A stretch of DNA of 64,000 nt from Aldehydirespirator sp965220485 (lineage in GTDB: Bacteria; Actinomycetota; Acidimicrobiia; Acidimicrobiales; Aldehydirespiratoraceae). The notes under the pieces are model-generated. The model did not search any database. It was given only the letters and a program-made list of their open reading frames with translations, and had not been told where the DNA came from. Below are positions 10,701 to 19,066 of this stretch, in pieces. The stretch is taken from positions 1,240,001-1,304,000 of the forward strand of contig OZ244832.1 of NCBI GenBank assembly GCA_965220485.1, given 5' to 3'. A program made the position numbers and the translations under genes. The stretch's first letter is position 1. The number at the start of each line of letters is the position of its first letter.

Positions 10701-10760
10701 CAGTCGTCGCTGGAGGTCATCGGCCTCGCACTGCTCACGCCGCGTTCGGCCGCATCGTGA
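7743..10760 (+). CDS. SNF2/HepA-type superfamily 2 helicase
   Basis: This 1005-residue protein has a full set of SF2/SNF2 motifs. They are LFYHQFIPVKKLL (Q-motif region), DEVGTGKTIEAGLI (motif I, near residue 115), FDEAHHLRN (motif II, near 223), TATPLQ (motif III), FSTFRGTL (motif IV), SEVAGEGLDFEHC (motif V) and RIGRCDRLGQ (motif VI, near 586). The C-terminal ~350 residues are helical and unassigned. It starts 7 nt after the sacsin-like gene. SNF2 helicases of this HepA/DrmD-like kind are common in anti-phage islands (for example DISARM), but the DISARM partners DrmA, DrmB and DrmC are absent. It is presumably an ATP-driven translocase acting on DNA or nucleoprotein for the sacsin-like partner. 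Confidence 0.9.
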   Translation: MAAPLDVIRPDMKARYRAQPSAVGWVTAVSGDEASVFIDGSVKTVPVSDLEPVPDLVEVTPREFRAALTRRRLENPVTDQYLSYKASNTKLFYHQFIPVKKLLESPDQRLLIADEVGTGKTIEAGLIWAELESRSGHGLENVWIVCPKSLVGKWRDEMLQRFDLYLEVLNSEGLRQALAALRRDGALPPRFSKCVVNLELIRTEDHADRLADSPIAWDLAIFDEAHHLRNTDTLSFAIARLLCERSRAAVFLTATPLQTSLEDLVHLMEALGVDTAEDPHALLEQLHWDMDLNNWIRLIKNRPPGWVPHARRLLAELADGGGQSRSGWNVFRALVEGPSLEDKARRTAAIDAARHLQVLDPYMTRTARADIEVNRPTREAVTRIVRFGSAEKALYDAVYEVCLARASEQGAPPGFVTQMPERRTASCVPAVASEILAQARENEDDEHGASFSPAEVRALRPLAEAAQESQDEKLEALSEMLAHAFGELEVDRAIVFSTFRGTLRYLARELAGREFSLEVMHGGTPARDEECKRGEKSRERIATEFRRGAFQILLASEVAGEGLDFEHCCVVVNYDLPWNPMRVEQRIGRCDRLGQASDKIHIRSLASEGTIESRILDRLYQRLGIFEKALGELEVVLGEAVAEFERDLFARGFSEQQQLDRLEQVARSIEARELHRQQAAQSGVISLQGRGLIDSDQQDISDAEAGFLTPGDLAEFIDTAMQRRLPQTLLKTAQPGEFKLRCRPELREAFGKLLKSYPAASSARHQIARFRERLDRLGDTRAPLRLSFAAGDPEAEFVHARHPLLLLARHLDGHPSAETPWCSGAVPSEIAAGPSALVWAIATLKGYASRSELICARIDLSVASGSDVTPVEAGEAQRLLRAMTEMPPGTAAPEAEIESVRARAQQVLWERFKGTRKAFESGDRALADKAKRAVRSHAERQKRRNNDQLAKRNLDPRLRDLYSGWNQRIEQETATKLADIKQRSSVQSSLEVIGLALLTPRSAAS

Positions 10761-11232
10761 GCGCGGTTCGGCTGCGAAGCGCGGTCGTGCTGCGGGGGGT
10801 CCGGCGCTGGCCGGTGCCGACCTGGAGGTCGAGCGAGGCGAGATCGCCCTCGCCGCGTTGTGGAGTTCACAACCAACAACTGATCGCGTTGAGGACATCG
10901 CATTCATGGAGCACCTTGGTTGTGGTCTGTCTGCTTGCAACGTAGCGGTGGGACGCCCATGGTGGACTTCGATGTCAGCAGAGCCCCAACGCGACACTCG
11001 AGCGCCGCCGCGAGAGCGCCATCGTCGAGTCATAGGTGCCCGCCGCTTACGGCCAGCCCGTGGAGCTTGACGCCCGAGCGCTCATCGAACACTCGAGGGC
11101 AACGGCCCCGCCAGCATCGATGTAGACGCTGTGCCCGCGTCGTGGGCCCGGCCGATCATGAGTTTCTGCGACCTTCACCGAGGTCTGCTCTCCCGCTGGC
11201 GAAACCGCCAAGATGCTGGTAGTGACCGGTCC
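10761..11232. other. gap between helicase and IS1634 element, no gene seen
   Basis: About 470 bp without a convincing gene. Short GC-rich frames exist on both strands but none has a recognisable domain or start. The sequence may contain the 3' flank of the defence unit and the insertion site of the IS1634 element. Confidence 0.3.
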
Positions 11233-13190
11233 TCTGACCGGAGTTTGGCGGGTTGGCGGGGGTTTGGTGGTGGGAGATGGCCGCTGACGTGGGGTTTTGT
11301 GTTGTGAGACGGCGTTCCGGCGGGGATGTGTAGGGGCGACACATACTTGACGGTCTGAGAGTCTGATGGTATTGTTGTGGTGTGTTCGTGAAGACGACTC
11401 GCCGTCGCAGGGGCGACAAGGTGTATGAGTACTTGTCTTTGGTGGAGTCCGTTCGCGACGGCCCCAGGGTCGGTCACAGGACCTTGTTGCGCCTGGGCGA
11501 GGTGACCGCTTTGCGCGAGTCCGGCCAGCTCGAGCGGATCGTGGCCGCGTTGGAGTCGCACCTGCACAAAGAGCGCGTCGATGTCGGCGCGTTGGCCGCT
11601 GAGGGGGCGCCCGCGGCAGGCGCGGTTGCCGCGGTTGCCGCGGTGTGGCAGCGGCTGGGGCTGGACGGGTGGTTCGCCGAGGTCGGCGCGAGGCGCGGCG
11701 CGGCCGTGTTGGAGCACGCGGTGTTCGCGATGGTGGCCAACCGGCTGGTGGCGCCGTGCTCGAAGCGTCGCCTCACAGAATGGGCCGCGTCAGACGTGGT
11801 CATGCCCGAGGGCTGGTCGGCTCCGTCGCCGGACCAGTACTACCGGGCCCTCGACGCCGTCGCCGCCGCCAAAGACGACACCGAGGCCCACCTCTATGGA
11901 CGGCTGTGCGACCTGTCGAATCTGGATTTGCGGCTGGTGTGCTATGACGTGGCCTCCACATACTTCGAGGGATCGGCCCGGGCCTCGGACCGGTTCCCGT
12001 CGAGGGCTTTCGGGTACTCGCGGGACCACCGCGGCGACCGGCCCCAGATCGTGATCGGCCTTCTGTGCACCTCAGACGGGATCCCCATCGCGCATCACGT
12101 GTTCGCCGGTGACACCAACGACGCCTCCACCTTGGCGGAGGTGCTCGCCGGTCTCGCCGGCCGCTTCGCGGTGGGCCGCGTCTGCATCGTCGCTGACCGG
12201 GGCCTGGTCTCATCGGACAACCTCCAAGCAGTGGCCGGCGCCGGGTTCGACCACGTGCTCGCTGCCCGGCTGCGCCGAGACCGCGTCACAGCAGAGGCCC
12301 TCGAAGCCATCGACGGCGACACCGCCTGGGTCGAGATCCCCCAGCACCGCTGCCGCGCCACAGAGGCCGCGCTCAGCGACGGCACCCGCGCCGTGGTGGT
12401 CGAATCCGACGCCCGCGCCCGCCGCGACACGGCGCGCACCGCCGAGATCGCCGCCGCAGCCGAGGCCGAGCTGCTGGCCCTGGAGCGCCGCGTCCGCGCG
12501 GGCCGCCTCAAAGACCCCGCCGAGATCGGGCGAGCCGCACAGCGCATCCTCGGCAGCAGCGGCGCCGGGCGGCTCTTCGACGTCGACATCGCAGAGGGCC
12601 GCTTCGTCTACCACTACAACGAAGACGCCCTCGCACACGAGGAGCTCCTCGCCGGCCGCTACGTGCTGACCACCAGCCTCACCCCCGCCCAGGCCGGCAC
12701 CGCCCAAGTCACAGCCGCCTACCGGCAACTGGCAGCCGTCGAGGCCCGCTTCCGGGTCCTCAAAGACTTCCTGCACCTTCGGCCCGTGCGGCACTGGACC
12801 GAGAAACGAGTCCGCGGCCACATCGCCGTGTGCGTCTACGCCGCCGTCATCGAGACCCTCATCAGCCACGCCCTCGCCACAGCCGACGTCCGCGACCCCG
12901 ACCTCGGCGACCAGCACCTCAGCGCCAACCGGGCCCTGCGAGAGCTCAACCGCATCCGCCTACACCACCTCACCGCCAACGGCCGCCAAATCCAGCTCAC
13001 CACCCGCCGGACCCCCCTGCAGGCCCGAGCCCTCGCCGCCATCGGAGCCAACACCCGCACCTGGGACAAAGCCGCCATCACCCGAACCCCGCCCGCGGAG
13101 GCCCCGAACCGCCGATGTAGTGGAAACACCCCACCACCGCGCCCCCTCTGACCTGCCAAAACGCAAAACACCCGCCAAACTCCGGTCTGA
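11233..13190 (+). mobile_element. IS1634-family insertion sequence
   Basis: The transposase gene at 11,382-13,151 is bounded by an inverted repeat. GACCGGAGTTTGGCGGGT at 11,236-11,253 is matched by its exact reverse complement at 13,170-13,187. Allowing one mismatch the repeat extends to 11,233 and 13,190. No convincing target duplication was seen at the edges. The left subterminal region (around 11,282-11,301) holds CGCTGACGTGGGGTTTTGTG, nearly identical to the core of the MITEs. Confidence 0.85.
11382..13151 (+). CDS. IS1634 family transposase
   Basis: This 589-residue protein has the DDE triad in the usual places for IS1634 (IS4 superfamily). The first Asp is in CYDVASTYFEG, the second in IVADRGLVSSDN, and the Glu is in YRQLAAVEARFRVLKDFLHLRPV. 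The start is a GTG (VFVKTTRRRRGDKVYEYLSLVES), matching the family N-terminus MFV/MFIR...K..Y..YL.LVES. No frameshift or internal stop was seen, so the element appears intact. It catalyses cut-and-paste movement of the surrounding IS. Confidence 0.95.
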   Translation: MFVKTTRRRRGDKVYEYLSLVESVRDGPRVGHRTLLRLGEVTALRESGQLERIVAALESHLHKERVDVGALAAEGAPAAGAVAAVAAVWQRLGLDGWFAEVGARRGAAVLEHAVFAMVANRLVAPCSKRRLTEWAASDVVMPEGWSAPSPDQYYRALDAVAAAKDDTEAHLYGRLCDLSNLDLRLVCYDVASTYFEGSARASDRFPSRAFGYSRDHRGDRPQIVIGLLCTSDGIPIAHHVFAGDTNDASTLAEVLAGLAGRFAVGRVCIVADRGLVSSDNLQAVAGAGFDHVLAARLRRDRVTAEALEAIDGDTAWVEIPQHRCRATEAALSDGTRAVVVESDARARRDTARTAEIAAAAEAELLALERRVRAGRLKDPAEIGRAAQRILGSSGAGRLFDVDIAEGRFVYHYNEDALAHEELLAGRYVLTTSLTPAQAGTAQVTAAYRQLAAVEARFRVLKDFLHLRPVRHWTEKRVRGHIAVCVYAAVIETLISHALATADVRDPDLGDQHLSANRALRELNRIRLHHLTANGRQIQLTTRRTPLQARALAAIGANTRTWDKAAITRTPPAEAPNRRCSGNTPPPRPL

Positions 13191-13227
13191 CCCCTTTGCA
13201 CGAGGTCGAAGGGCAGAGCCGTCCTCT

Positions 13228-13371
13228 GTGAATCCCCTCACCACCAAAGGAATCGTGGCCGGCGCGGTGTTCGGGGTTGCCACGGCCGCAGCGTGTGCGC
13301 TGCCCGGGATCGCTGCAGGCGTTTTCGGGGACTTCGTCGATGCACAGGCCGGGTGCTCTCGGTCAGGTTGA
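13228..13371 (+). CDS. possible small membrane peptide
   Basis: A 47-codon frame starting at GTG reads VNPLTTKGIVAGAVFGVATAAACALPGIAAGVFGDFVDAQAG..., with one hydrophobic span of about 22 residues. There is no good ribosome-binding site and I do not recognise it. It lies just outside the right end of the IS1634 element and may be a truncated end of a longer gene. Confidence 0.25.
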   Translation: MNPLTTKGIVAGAVFGVATAAACALPGIAAGVFGDFVDAQAGCSRSG

Positions 13372-13412
13372 ACCGCCGACTTGGTGTTCCTGGAGGGTCG
13401 TGCAGGGGCGGG

Positions 13413-13610
13413 TCATGTGGCAGGGGGCCGGTTGTCGAGCCACTCGTCGACGATATGGCGGGGCCAGCCGATGGAGTTCGCGCCTAGCTGTAGGGCTTGG
13501 GGGAATGTGCCGTCGGCGCGCCATCGACACAGCGTTCGTCGGCTCACACCGACGCGGTCAAGCACATCGGGAACGCGCAACATGGCCTCGGTGGAAACCC
13601 TCGGTGGCAT
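13413..13610 (-). CDS. AlpA/excisionase-like helix-turn-helix protein
   Basis: This 65-residue protein reads LRVPDVLDRVGVSRRTLCRWRADGTFPQALQLGANSIGWPRHIVDEWLDNRP. It matches the AlpA/MerR-like short helix-turn-helix family of phage and island regulators, including the GW..xxV.EWL ending. GGAGGGAG sits about 7 nt before the ATG at 13,610, which selects this start over longer frames. The upstream minus-strand frame ends one base before this ATG, so the two are coupled. AlpA-type proteins act as excisionase or as activators of integrase genes. It could serve the P4-type integrase at 19-20 kb, although 5.5 kb and another gene lie between. Confidence 0.75.
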   Translation of the reverse strand: MPPRVSTEAMLRVPDVLDRVGVSRRTLCRWRADGTFPQALQLGANSIGWPRHIVDEWLDNRPPAT

Positions 13611-13611
13611 C

Positions 13612-13860
13612 TCAGCTCCCTCCAAAGTCGGTGCCGGCCGGGCTTCGATGCGCGGCGGTGCGCCTCCGCGGCTTGTAGCGCGGCTGGCCCGACACTTCAA
13701 AGGATCCGGAGTCGAAGTCGACCAGCACGCTGTGGCCGCGGGGGTGGCCGGGCTGGGTCAACACGGCCAGCGGAACAGCCGCGGTAGTGGGGCCTGCGCC
13801 GCCGCAAGCGCTGTACACCACCATGGTGCGGACCGGGTGGGTTGATCTGGCGGTCATGGG
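13612..13860 (-). CDS. short protein with a degenerate P-loop-like motif (ParA-like?)
   Basis: The frame from ATG at 13,860 reads MTARSTHPVRTMVVYSACGGAGPTTAAVPLAVLTQPG...HSVLVDFDSGSFEVSG. CGGAGPTTAA followed by LVDFDSG recalls the KGGxGKTT and LVDxDxQ motifs of ParA-type ATPases, but the essential Lys is Pro here and the protein is only about 82 residues. It ends next to the AlpA-like start. It may be a dead ParA fragment or a protein that resembles it by chance. Confidence 0.35.
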   Translation of the reverse strand, partial: PMTARSTHPVRTMVVYSACGGAGPTTAAVPLAVLTQPGHPRGHSVLVDFDSGSFEVSGQPRYKPRRRTAAHRSPAGTDFGGS

Positions 13861-14184
13861 CCCCAAAGCTACAAGGCCCCCAGGAACGCTGAGGAACGCC
13901 CGCGAACGCACCGGGCCGGAGGCGGCCCTGCCTACGCCCTCGACGGTGCCCATGACGGCCAGGGCGGCCAGGTGCGTCACCCCTGGCCAAGCAACAGCTC
14001 GGGAGCAGAGGGCCTCCGGGCAAGCATCGGGGGTCCCGATAGCAACCGACACAGCCGAACAGCTACAGCAGGCCTCGGCGATCGACCGGCCACTACAGGC
14101 GACGAACTCCTCCACCAGCGCTCGGAGTTGCCGCCGACACCAAAGCCAAGGGCCGCGGCGACGACAGGCCGGCGGTCGCGGCAC

Positions 14185-14827
14185 CCGGCGACTGCCCGCC
14201 GGAGTTGCTGAGACGGTGCGTTCCTGGCCGTGTCGGGGGTGCGTTCGAGTGCGTTCTTGGTCGTTGAGTGCCTAGGGTCCGTGGTCCGGTGTCGGGCAAT
14301 GGCCGGTGGTGTCGGCGGTCGTTGGGGCTCAGTTGTTGGCGGGGTGCGTGCCTGAGCGTTCCTGGGGTCGGCTTGGCCACCACACGTTTGCACTAACAGT
14401 GCCGACGGGGTTGTCAGGGGCCCCGAACGCGGCCGAAGTGGCGGTCGGCACGCCGTCGCTGGAGCGGTCTGGGGACCCGCGAACGCTCAGGAACGCTGGT
14501 CCCGTGGCGGTGACCGACATTGGAGGTGTTCTGCACTGGGTTTGTGAGCGGCTCCGAGCCCGTGACCTAATCGCAACGCGAGCGTTTCGCCTGGTCAGGG
14601 CCTCAAGCTGGCCTTCGACGCAGACAGGACGATTGATCGGCGACACGGGCAAGGGGGAGACGGCCCCACCCACTTCCAGTGGGGTCGGACATCGGCCGTC
14701 GCCATACTGCCAGTGAGTGCCGAGACGCGGCCAGCCGTGTAGGTGTGGTGGCTGACGTCCGATGCCAATTCGGTGGCGACAGCACGCCGGCCCGAACTTG
14801 ACCGATCGAAGACTTGGCGAGGAGCAC
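14185..14827. other. GC-rich gap with scattered AGGAACGC-type motifs, no gene seen
   Basis: No gene supported. The motif AGGAACGC or its complement GCGTTCCT recurs near 13,890, 14,217, 14,355 and 14,490, in both orientations. This could be an iteron-like set of protein-binding sites or chance in GC-rich DNA. The ribosome-binding site GAGGAG of the next gene is at the right end. Confidence 0.3.
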
Positions 14828-17800
14828 ATGGGACGAAAGAGCAGGAAGAAGCGAGAGCGTCGAGAACGAGAGGCCAACAGCCCCGTCTCTCGTGTGCTCC
14901 GCGGCTTGTCGACGGAGACGGTCTTTCCGCTGCTCGAGGCGGCGTCTGTCTCTCCCGCAGCCGCCCATCGTGGCCCATCCATCGCTTCCCTCTTCCACAC
15001 CGCGGTCCAGCGCCGAAACGCTAAAGGGCGCCCCGCAATCGCAGCGGACCTTTCAGCTCTCGTGGACGCTGTGAGCGAAGAGCACGGCGGGGCGATGGCC
15101 ATGTTTGAGGACTTCCAACCCTACGACACTTGCTCCGAGGTATTGGTTCGCTGGGGCACCGACCTCTTCAGAATGATTCCGGGCTCGCTGGAACGGCCAA
15201 CTGCGATGGTCAACCAGCACGATCGGCTGGCGATGGCGATCGACGGGTTCCTTGTCGGTGAAGTTGGGTTCGGGCTTCGGGACGTCGGCGAAGTCATCCT
15301 CCGCCGACTTGATGCCGCCGCCACACATCTCGCTCCGCACTGGAACAAGGGTCCTGAGGCCGCGGTTGGCTCGCGCCCGGACATCTCCGCTGAGGAGGTC
15401 GCTGCCGCAGCGTCGCTTCCGTCGCTGGCGGACGTGACCGGCGCGTGCACGAACCTGGATCGCGCCCGGGCAGCAGCGGAGCGATTCGTCGTGTCGGCGA
15501 GCAAGCTCTCGTTCGATCCGTCTCACCCCGTAGCCACCCTCGGGCCCGCTGTCGCGGTTAGATCCGGCCCGCAGACAGTCTGGCTCCCATCGGGAATCCT
15601 GGTGGAGGCGCTGCCCGCCATCGGAACACATCTCGCAGAGTTCGCCGCTGGCAGGAGCAGCCGGTCCAGTGAGGAGTACGCCGGTACTGTCGGGAATCAC
15701 ATCGGACGTTTGCTGCAGTGTTCGGGGTACCACATCATGGGACCGGTGCGGGTGGGCACCGGCCTCCCCATTCACTCCCTCGTCACGCTTAACGACAGGC
15801 TGATCCTCGCGCTCGACGTCGCAGCGGGACTTACTGCAACGGTGATCCAGGCACGACTGGTTGAAGGGGCGCAGGCTCTGGCCGAGATCCAACCTGGAGT
15901 CGAGGTCAGAAACCCGGCGACAGGCTGGCGGATCCCGCCCGACACCAAGATCGCCCGCCTTCAAGTCGTAGCCGGACCGATGCACGCGTCTCCGCTCCGC
16001 TCGCCCGGACCAATAATGACCCTGGAGGACCTCGAGTGGATCCTCTACTCCTCGCAGCGCTCTCGCGAGGACCTCTGGTACTTCGTCCGGGATCTAAACG
16101 ACCCGGGCGGGATCGAATCAATGTTCGCCTGGGATCTCATCGACCGATGGGAGGTGTGGAAGCCACAGAAGAGCTTCTACCGAGGCGGTGTGCGCCTCAC
16201 GTCGATGATGTTCGCCCCGCACGCCGCCGTCGCCGAGTGGCAGGAAGCCTCAACTGCGGCGCCAACCGAGCGGGCCCTTCATCGGTTGAGCTTGCCACCC
16301 TTGCGAAGCTGGCCGATCGTTGCGCTCGACCACTCCAGCGGCACCGAAGTCGGAGACATGCAGACCGATCGCGTCCACCAGATCTTGCCGTGGCCTGTTC
16401 CGGTCGCCATTGCCAAGGTGGACCCGAGCGGACCATCGGAGCACTTCTTGACCCTCTGGAACTTGGCGGTCGGAATGGCATGGAAGATCGAGCACAGCGC
16501 CGACGCATTTGTCGCCGCTGCACAAGCATCGGGACTGAGCTCGGTCCGGATCGAGTTCGAGTATCAGACTCGCAGCACGGGGCCGCCGCTCACGACTGAG
16601 CACTGCGGCGATGGGGTCTTGACGATCGGGTGGGACGATCGGCTCCAGCAATCGCTCGCCGAGAACTCCTTCGCGGTTGAGACGCTCTGCGGCGAGTCCG
16701 TCGCGGATGTCTTCGCAGACAGCGCTCAGGCTCCGTTCGTAACCGCATGGGAATCGGCACCACCCGGAGTCCGAATCGACGGCTTCTCCGTACGGCAGCA
16801 GGTCCAACGGCTCCCCGAGCCGATTGAGGTCCACGAGGCCATCCGAAGCGGCGCGCTTCGGCGGCTCGGCGAGCACCTCGCCGCTGAGCACGTTGAACCG
16901 GGGCGTCTTGAGGGCGCTGAAGCCACCAGCTTCGAGAGCCACACCGTGTTCCCCTGGCTCCTCGACGAGTTTCGCGAGTCGATCGCGCACCTGCGAGCCG
17001 ACGATCTGCTCACGTTCGCGCTTCGCCAGCTCGAGTGCTCGAACCACCAGCGGTTCATGGTCGACAAGCACCTGTCGTGGAAACGCGGCTTCCCAGTACA
17101 AGCTGGGGACGACGGTGCAGAGCGGCGAGAGCGGATCGTTCGCGCTACACGCGCCATCTCGTTCATCATCGAGGAAGTGCTTGCGCACCCACCTGCGGGA
17201 GACGTCATCTCGGATGATCTCGCGTGGATCGAAGCGCTCTCGATCGCGGAGCTCTGCATCGAGTCATGCTTCCGCAGCGATGCCATCCATTTCCGACTCA
17301 CACACACGGCCGTTGAGATCTCTGATCTGTACGAAGTCAACGTCAACTACTCGGACGATCCGACCGACGTGGACGTGAAGGCGTACAGCGACACCCGATC
17401 CGCGCACATGCTGCCTGCCGGCGTGCCCATCTCGACCGAGCAGCACGTCGAGGACGAGGCTGAGGACCCCGAGCCCCGCCCGGTGACCGAGTTGATGCCG
17501 GAGCTCGCTGCGATCGACGCCGCGCTGCGATCCAGTCTCGGCTTTGGCATCGATGCCATCACGGGCGTGCTGAACGTGGCGACCCAGTACGACGCCACCC
17601 GTGACACGCCTGCGACGGTCACAACGCCTGATCTATTCGTCCAGCAGTGCGACAACCTGGCAGTCGGTGCGACCACCGACGAATACAGGGCGGCCCTCAA
17701 CTGGCTGACCTTGCGTGGAGCAGATCTCGCCGCCGACGTGATCCCGCACTGGGAGATCGAGCGACGGGCGAAGCGGATCACCACGAGCCCCTTCGTTCTC

Positions 17801-18451
17801 ACCAGTGACGGCATCTGGGTACTGCCGTGGACCGCCGAGTCCACTCTGAGAATCCTTACCAACTACCTCGGTGACGGCCGACTGCCGTGGCCGGACACGG
17901 TCCTTCCTAAGGAGGCGAGGACGGCGCTAGATCAGTATCGACAAGGTCGGAACCGCGAAGTCGAGAAGGTCTGCGTAGCGGCGCTGTCTGACCGTGGCCT
18001 AATCGTCCGGGGTACCATCAAGCCTGAGAAGGCCCACCACTACGGAATTGACAGCCTTGCTGGAGAGATCGACGCCTTGTGCATCGACCCGGCTCGATCT
18101 CGGATCTGGGTCATCGAGGCCAAGGACCCCTACACCCCGTACTCTGCTCGGCAGATCCGCCGCCTCGTGAACGACTTCGTGGCAGCTGGCAAGTACGTCG
18201 ATCAACTGCTCCGCAAGGTTGCTGACATCGAGGCAAGCGCTGCATCCGCCGCCGCCGTGCTTGGGGCGGACGACCCAGACCGATCGTGGGCGGTGCGAGG
18301 ACTGATCGTTACTCGACACCCCGAGCCAGCAGCGTTCGCAGTCGAGCCAAGCGTGGCGTTCTGCGTCCTGGACGACGTCGCCGACGTAGTTGACCGAGAC
18401 GGCCTCGCCGGCCCCGGGATGCACCTGGGCAGCGCGACGCCGGAATGCTGA
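14828..18451 (+). CDS. large protein with C-terminal PD-(D/E)XK nuclease motif
   Basis: This is a 1207-residue protein. The start is ATG 14,828, preceded by GAGGAG; it opens with a strongly basic stretch (MGRKSRKKRERRERE). About 1,000 residues have no recognised domain. Near the C-terminus AGEIDALCIDPARSRIWVIEAKD gives D1082 ... E1097-x-K1099, the active-site pattern of PD-(D/E)XK nucleases such as NERD- or Mrr-like domains. It is preceded by an invariant-looking Glu (E1080) and followed by a helical region. Unlike many island genes it is intact and long. It sits alone between an AlpA-like gene and an integrase, so a single-gene defence or restriction role is plausible but inferred. Confidence 0.8.
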   Translation: MGRKSRKKRERREREANSPVSRVLRGLSTETVFPLLEAASVSPAAAHRGPSIASLFHTAVQRRNAKGRPAIAADLSALVDAVSEEHGGAMAMFEDFQPYDTCSEVLVRWGTDLFRMIPGSLERPTAMVNQHDRLAMAIDGFLVGEVGFGLRDVGEVILRRLDAAATHLAPHWNKGPEAAVGSRPDISAEEVAAAASLPSLADVTGACTNLDRARAAAERFVVSASKLSFDPSHPVATLGPAVAVRSGPQTVWLPSGILVEALPAIGTHLAEFAAGRSSRSSEEYAGTVGNHIGRLLQCSGYHIMGPVRVGTGLPIHSLVTLNDRLILALDVAAGLTATVIQARLVEGAQALAEIQPGVEVRNPATGWRIPPDTKIARLQVVAGPMHASPLRSPGPIMTLEDLEWILYSSQRSREDLWYFVRDLNDPGGIESMFAWDLIDRWEVWKPQKSFYRGGVRLTSMMFAPHAAVAEWQEASTAAPTERALHRLSLPPLRSWPIVALDHSSGTEVGDMQTDRVHQILPWPVPVAIAKVDPSGPSEHFLTLWNLAVGMAWKIEHSADAFVAAAQASGLSSVRIEFEYQTRSTGPPLTTEHCGDGVLTIGWDDRLQQSLAENSFAVETLCGESVADVFADSAQAPFVTAWESAPPGVRIDGFSVRQQVQRLPEPIEVHEAIRSGALRRLGEHLAAEHVEPGRLEGAEATSFESHTVFPWLLDEFRESIAHLRADDLLTFALRQLECSNHQRFMVDKHLSWKRGFPVQAGDDGAERRERIVRATRAISFIIEEVLAHPPAGDVISDDLAWIEALSIAELCIESCFRSDAIHFRLTHTAVEISDLYEVNVNYSDDPTDVDVKAYSDTRSAHMLPAGVPISTEQHVEDEAEDPEPRPVTELMPELAAIDAALRSSLGFGIDAITGVLNVATQYDATRDTPATVTTPDLFVQQCDNLAVGATTDEYRAALNWLTLRGADLAADVIPHWEIERRAKRITTSPFVLTSDGIWVLPWTAESTLRILTNYLGDGRLPWPDTVLPKEARTALDQYRQGRNREVEKVCVAALSDRGLIVRGTIKPEKAHHYGIDSLAGEIDALCIDPARSRIWVIEAKDPYTPYSARQIRRLVNDFVAAGKYVDQLLRKVADIEASAASAAAVLGADDPDRSWAVRGLIVTRHPEPAAFAVEPSVAFCVLDDVADVVDRDGLAGPGMHLGSATPEC

Positions 18452-18502
18452 CTCCCCCGCCTTATAGGGCCCCAGCCAGTGCAACGCCCCGTGCAAGCCG
18501 CC

Positions 18503-18609
18503 CTAGGTGGCTGGTGTTAAATGGCAATTTGCCACAATTCGCAAGTCGCTGACCTGGGGTTTTGTGACCGCAAAACCTCCATTTCGGGAGTTTGGCACCA
18601 GCCACCTAG
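18503..18609 (+). mobile_element. MITE family A, copy 1
   Basis: 107 bp from CTAG to CTAG with a 14-bp perfect terminal inverted repeat CTAGGTGGCTGGTG. It contains the palindrome GGCAATTTGCC and the core CTGACCTGGGGTTTTGTG. It lies 52 bp after the stop of the 1207-residue protein gene. Confidence 0.9.
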
Positions 18610-19066
18610 GGGTTCAAATCGCCCTGCCGAGCCGAATCGCAGCCCACGCGCCGCTGTGACCAGTTGAAACGCTCTGGGGTCGGCGGGGAACTTCGTGGTG
18701 CCGGAGGCGCTAGGGCCGATCCCGAGCCTGGCGACCCTCGCGGCGCTGGTGTGGTCCGCGATCATCATCACCCGGCTAGCGCTATGACGATGTACTTGTC
18801 CTCACCGCCATCCGCAGACCCAACCCGCCCAACAGGCCAGCCACCAGCGCAACCTGGTCGACCGATTCCAAACTGCTATTGGGACACAGGTCACACCGCG
18901 CCGTTTGCTTCACCGCCGTTAGTGACAATAGGAGTAATACACATTATGATGCTCGGCCCGACTGATGGCGCCTGAACTGGACGTCTATGAACCGAGACGT
19001 GGAGTCCAGGAGCCGCCCGTGCAGGCGGACACACGCCACACCTCCAGCCCCATATGGCATCTGTGC
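18610..19066. other. gap before the integrase gene
   Basis: No secure gene. A GTG frame at about 18,697-18,786 would give a hydrophobic peptide (VPEALGPIPSLATLAALVWSAIII...), possibly the tail of a lost membrane protein. GGGGTTCAAATC just right of the MITE looks like a tRNA T-arm, as expected for a P4-integrase attachment site. However, the stem does not pair well and no second copy was found. Confidence 0.25.

Noticed and set aside
18606..18632. GGGGTTCAAATCGCCCT resembles a tRNA T-arm.
   Set aside because: The stem is mismatched and the rest of a tRNA is missing. A short att remnant cannot be excluded but is not supported.
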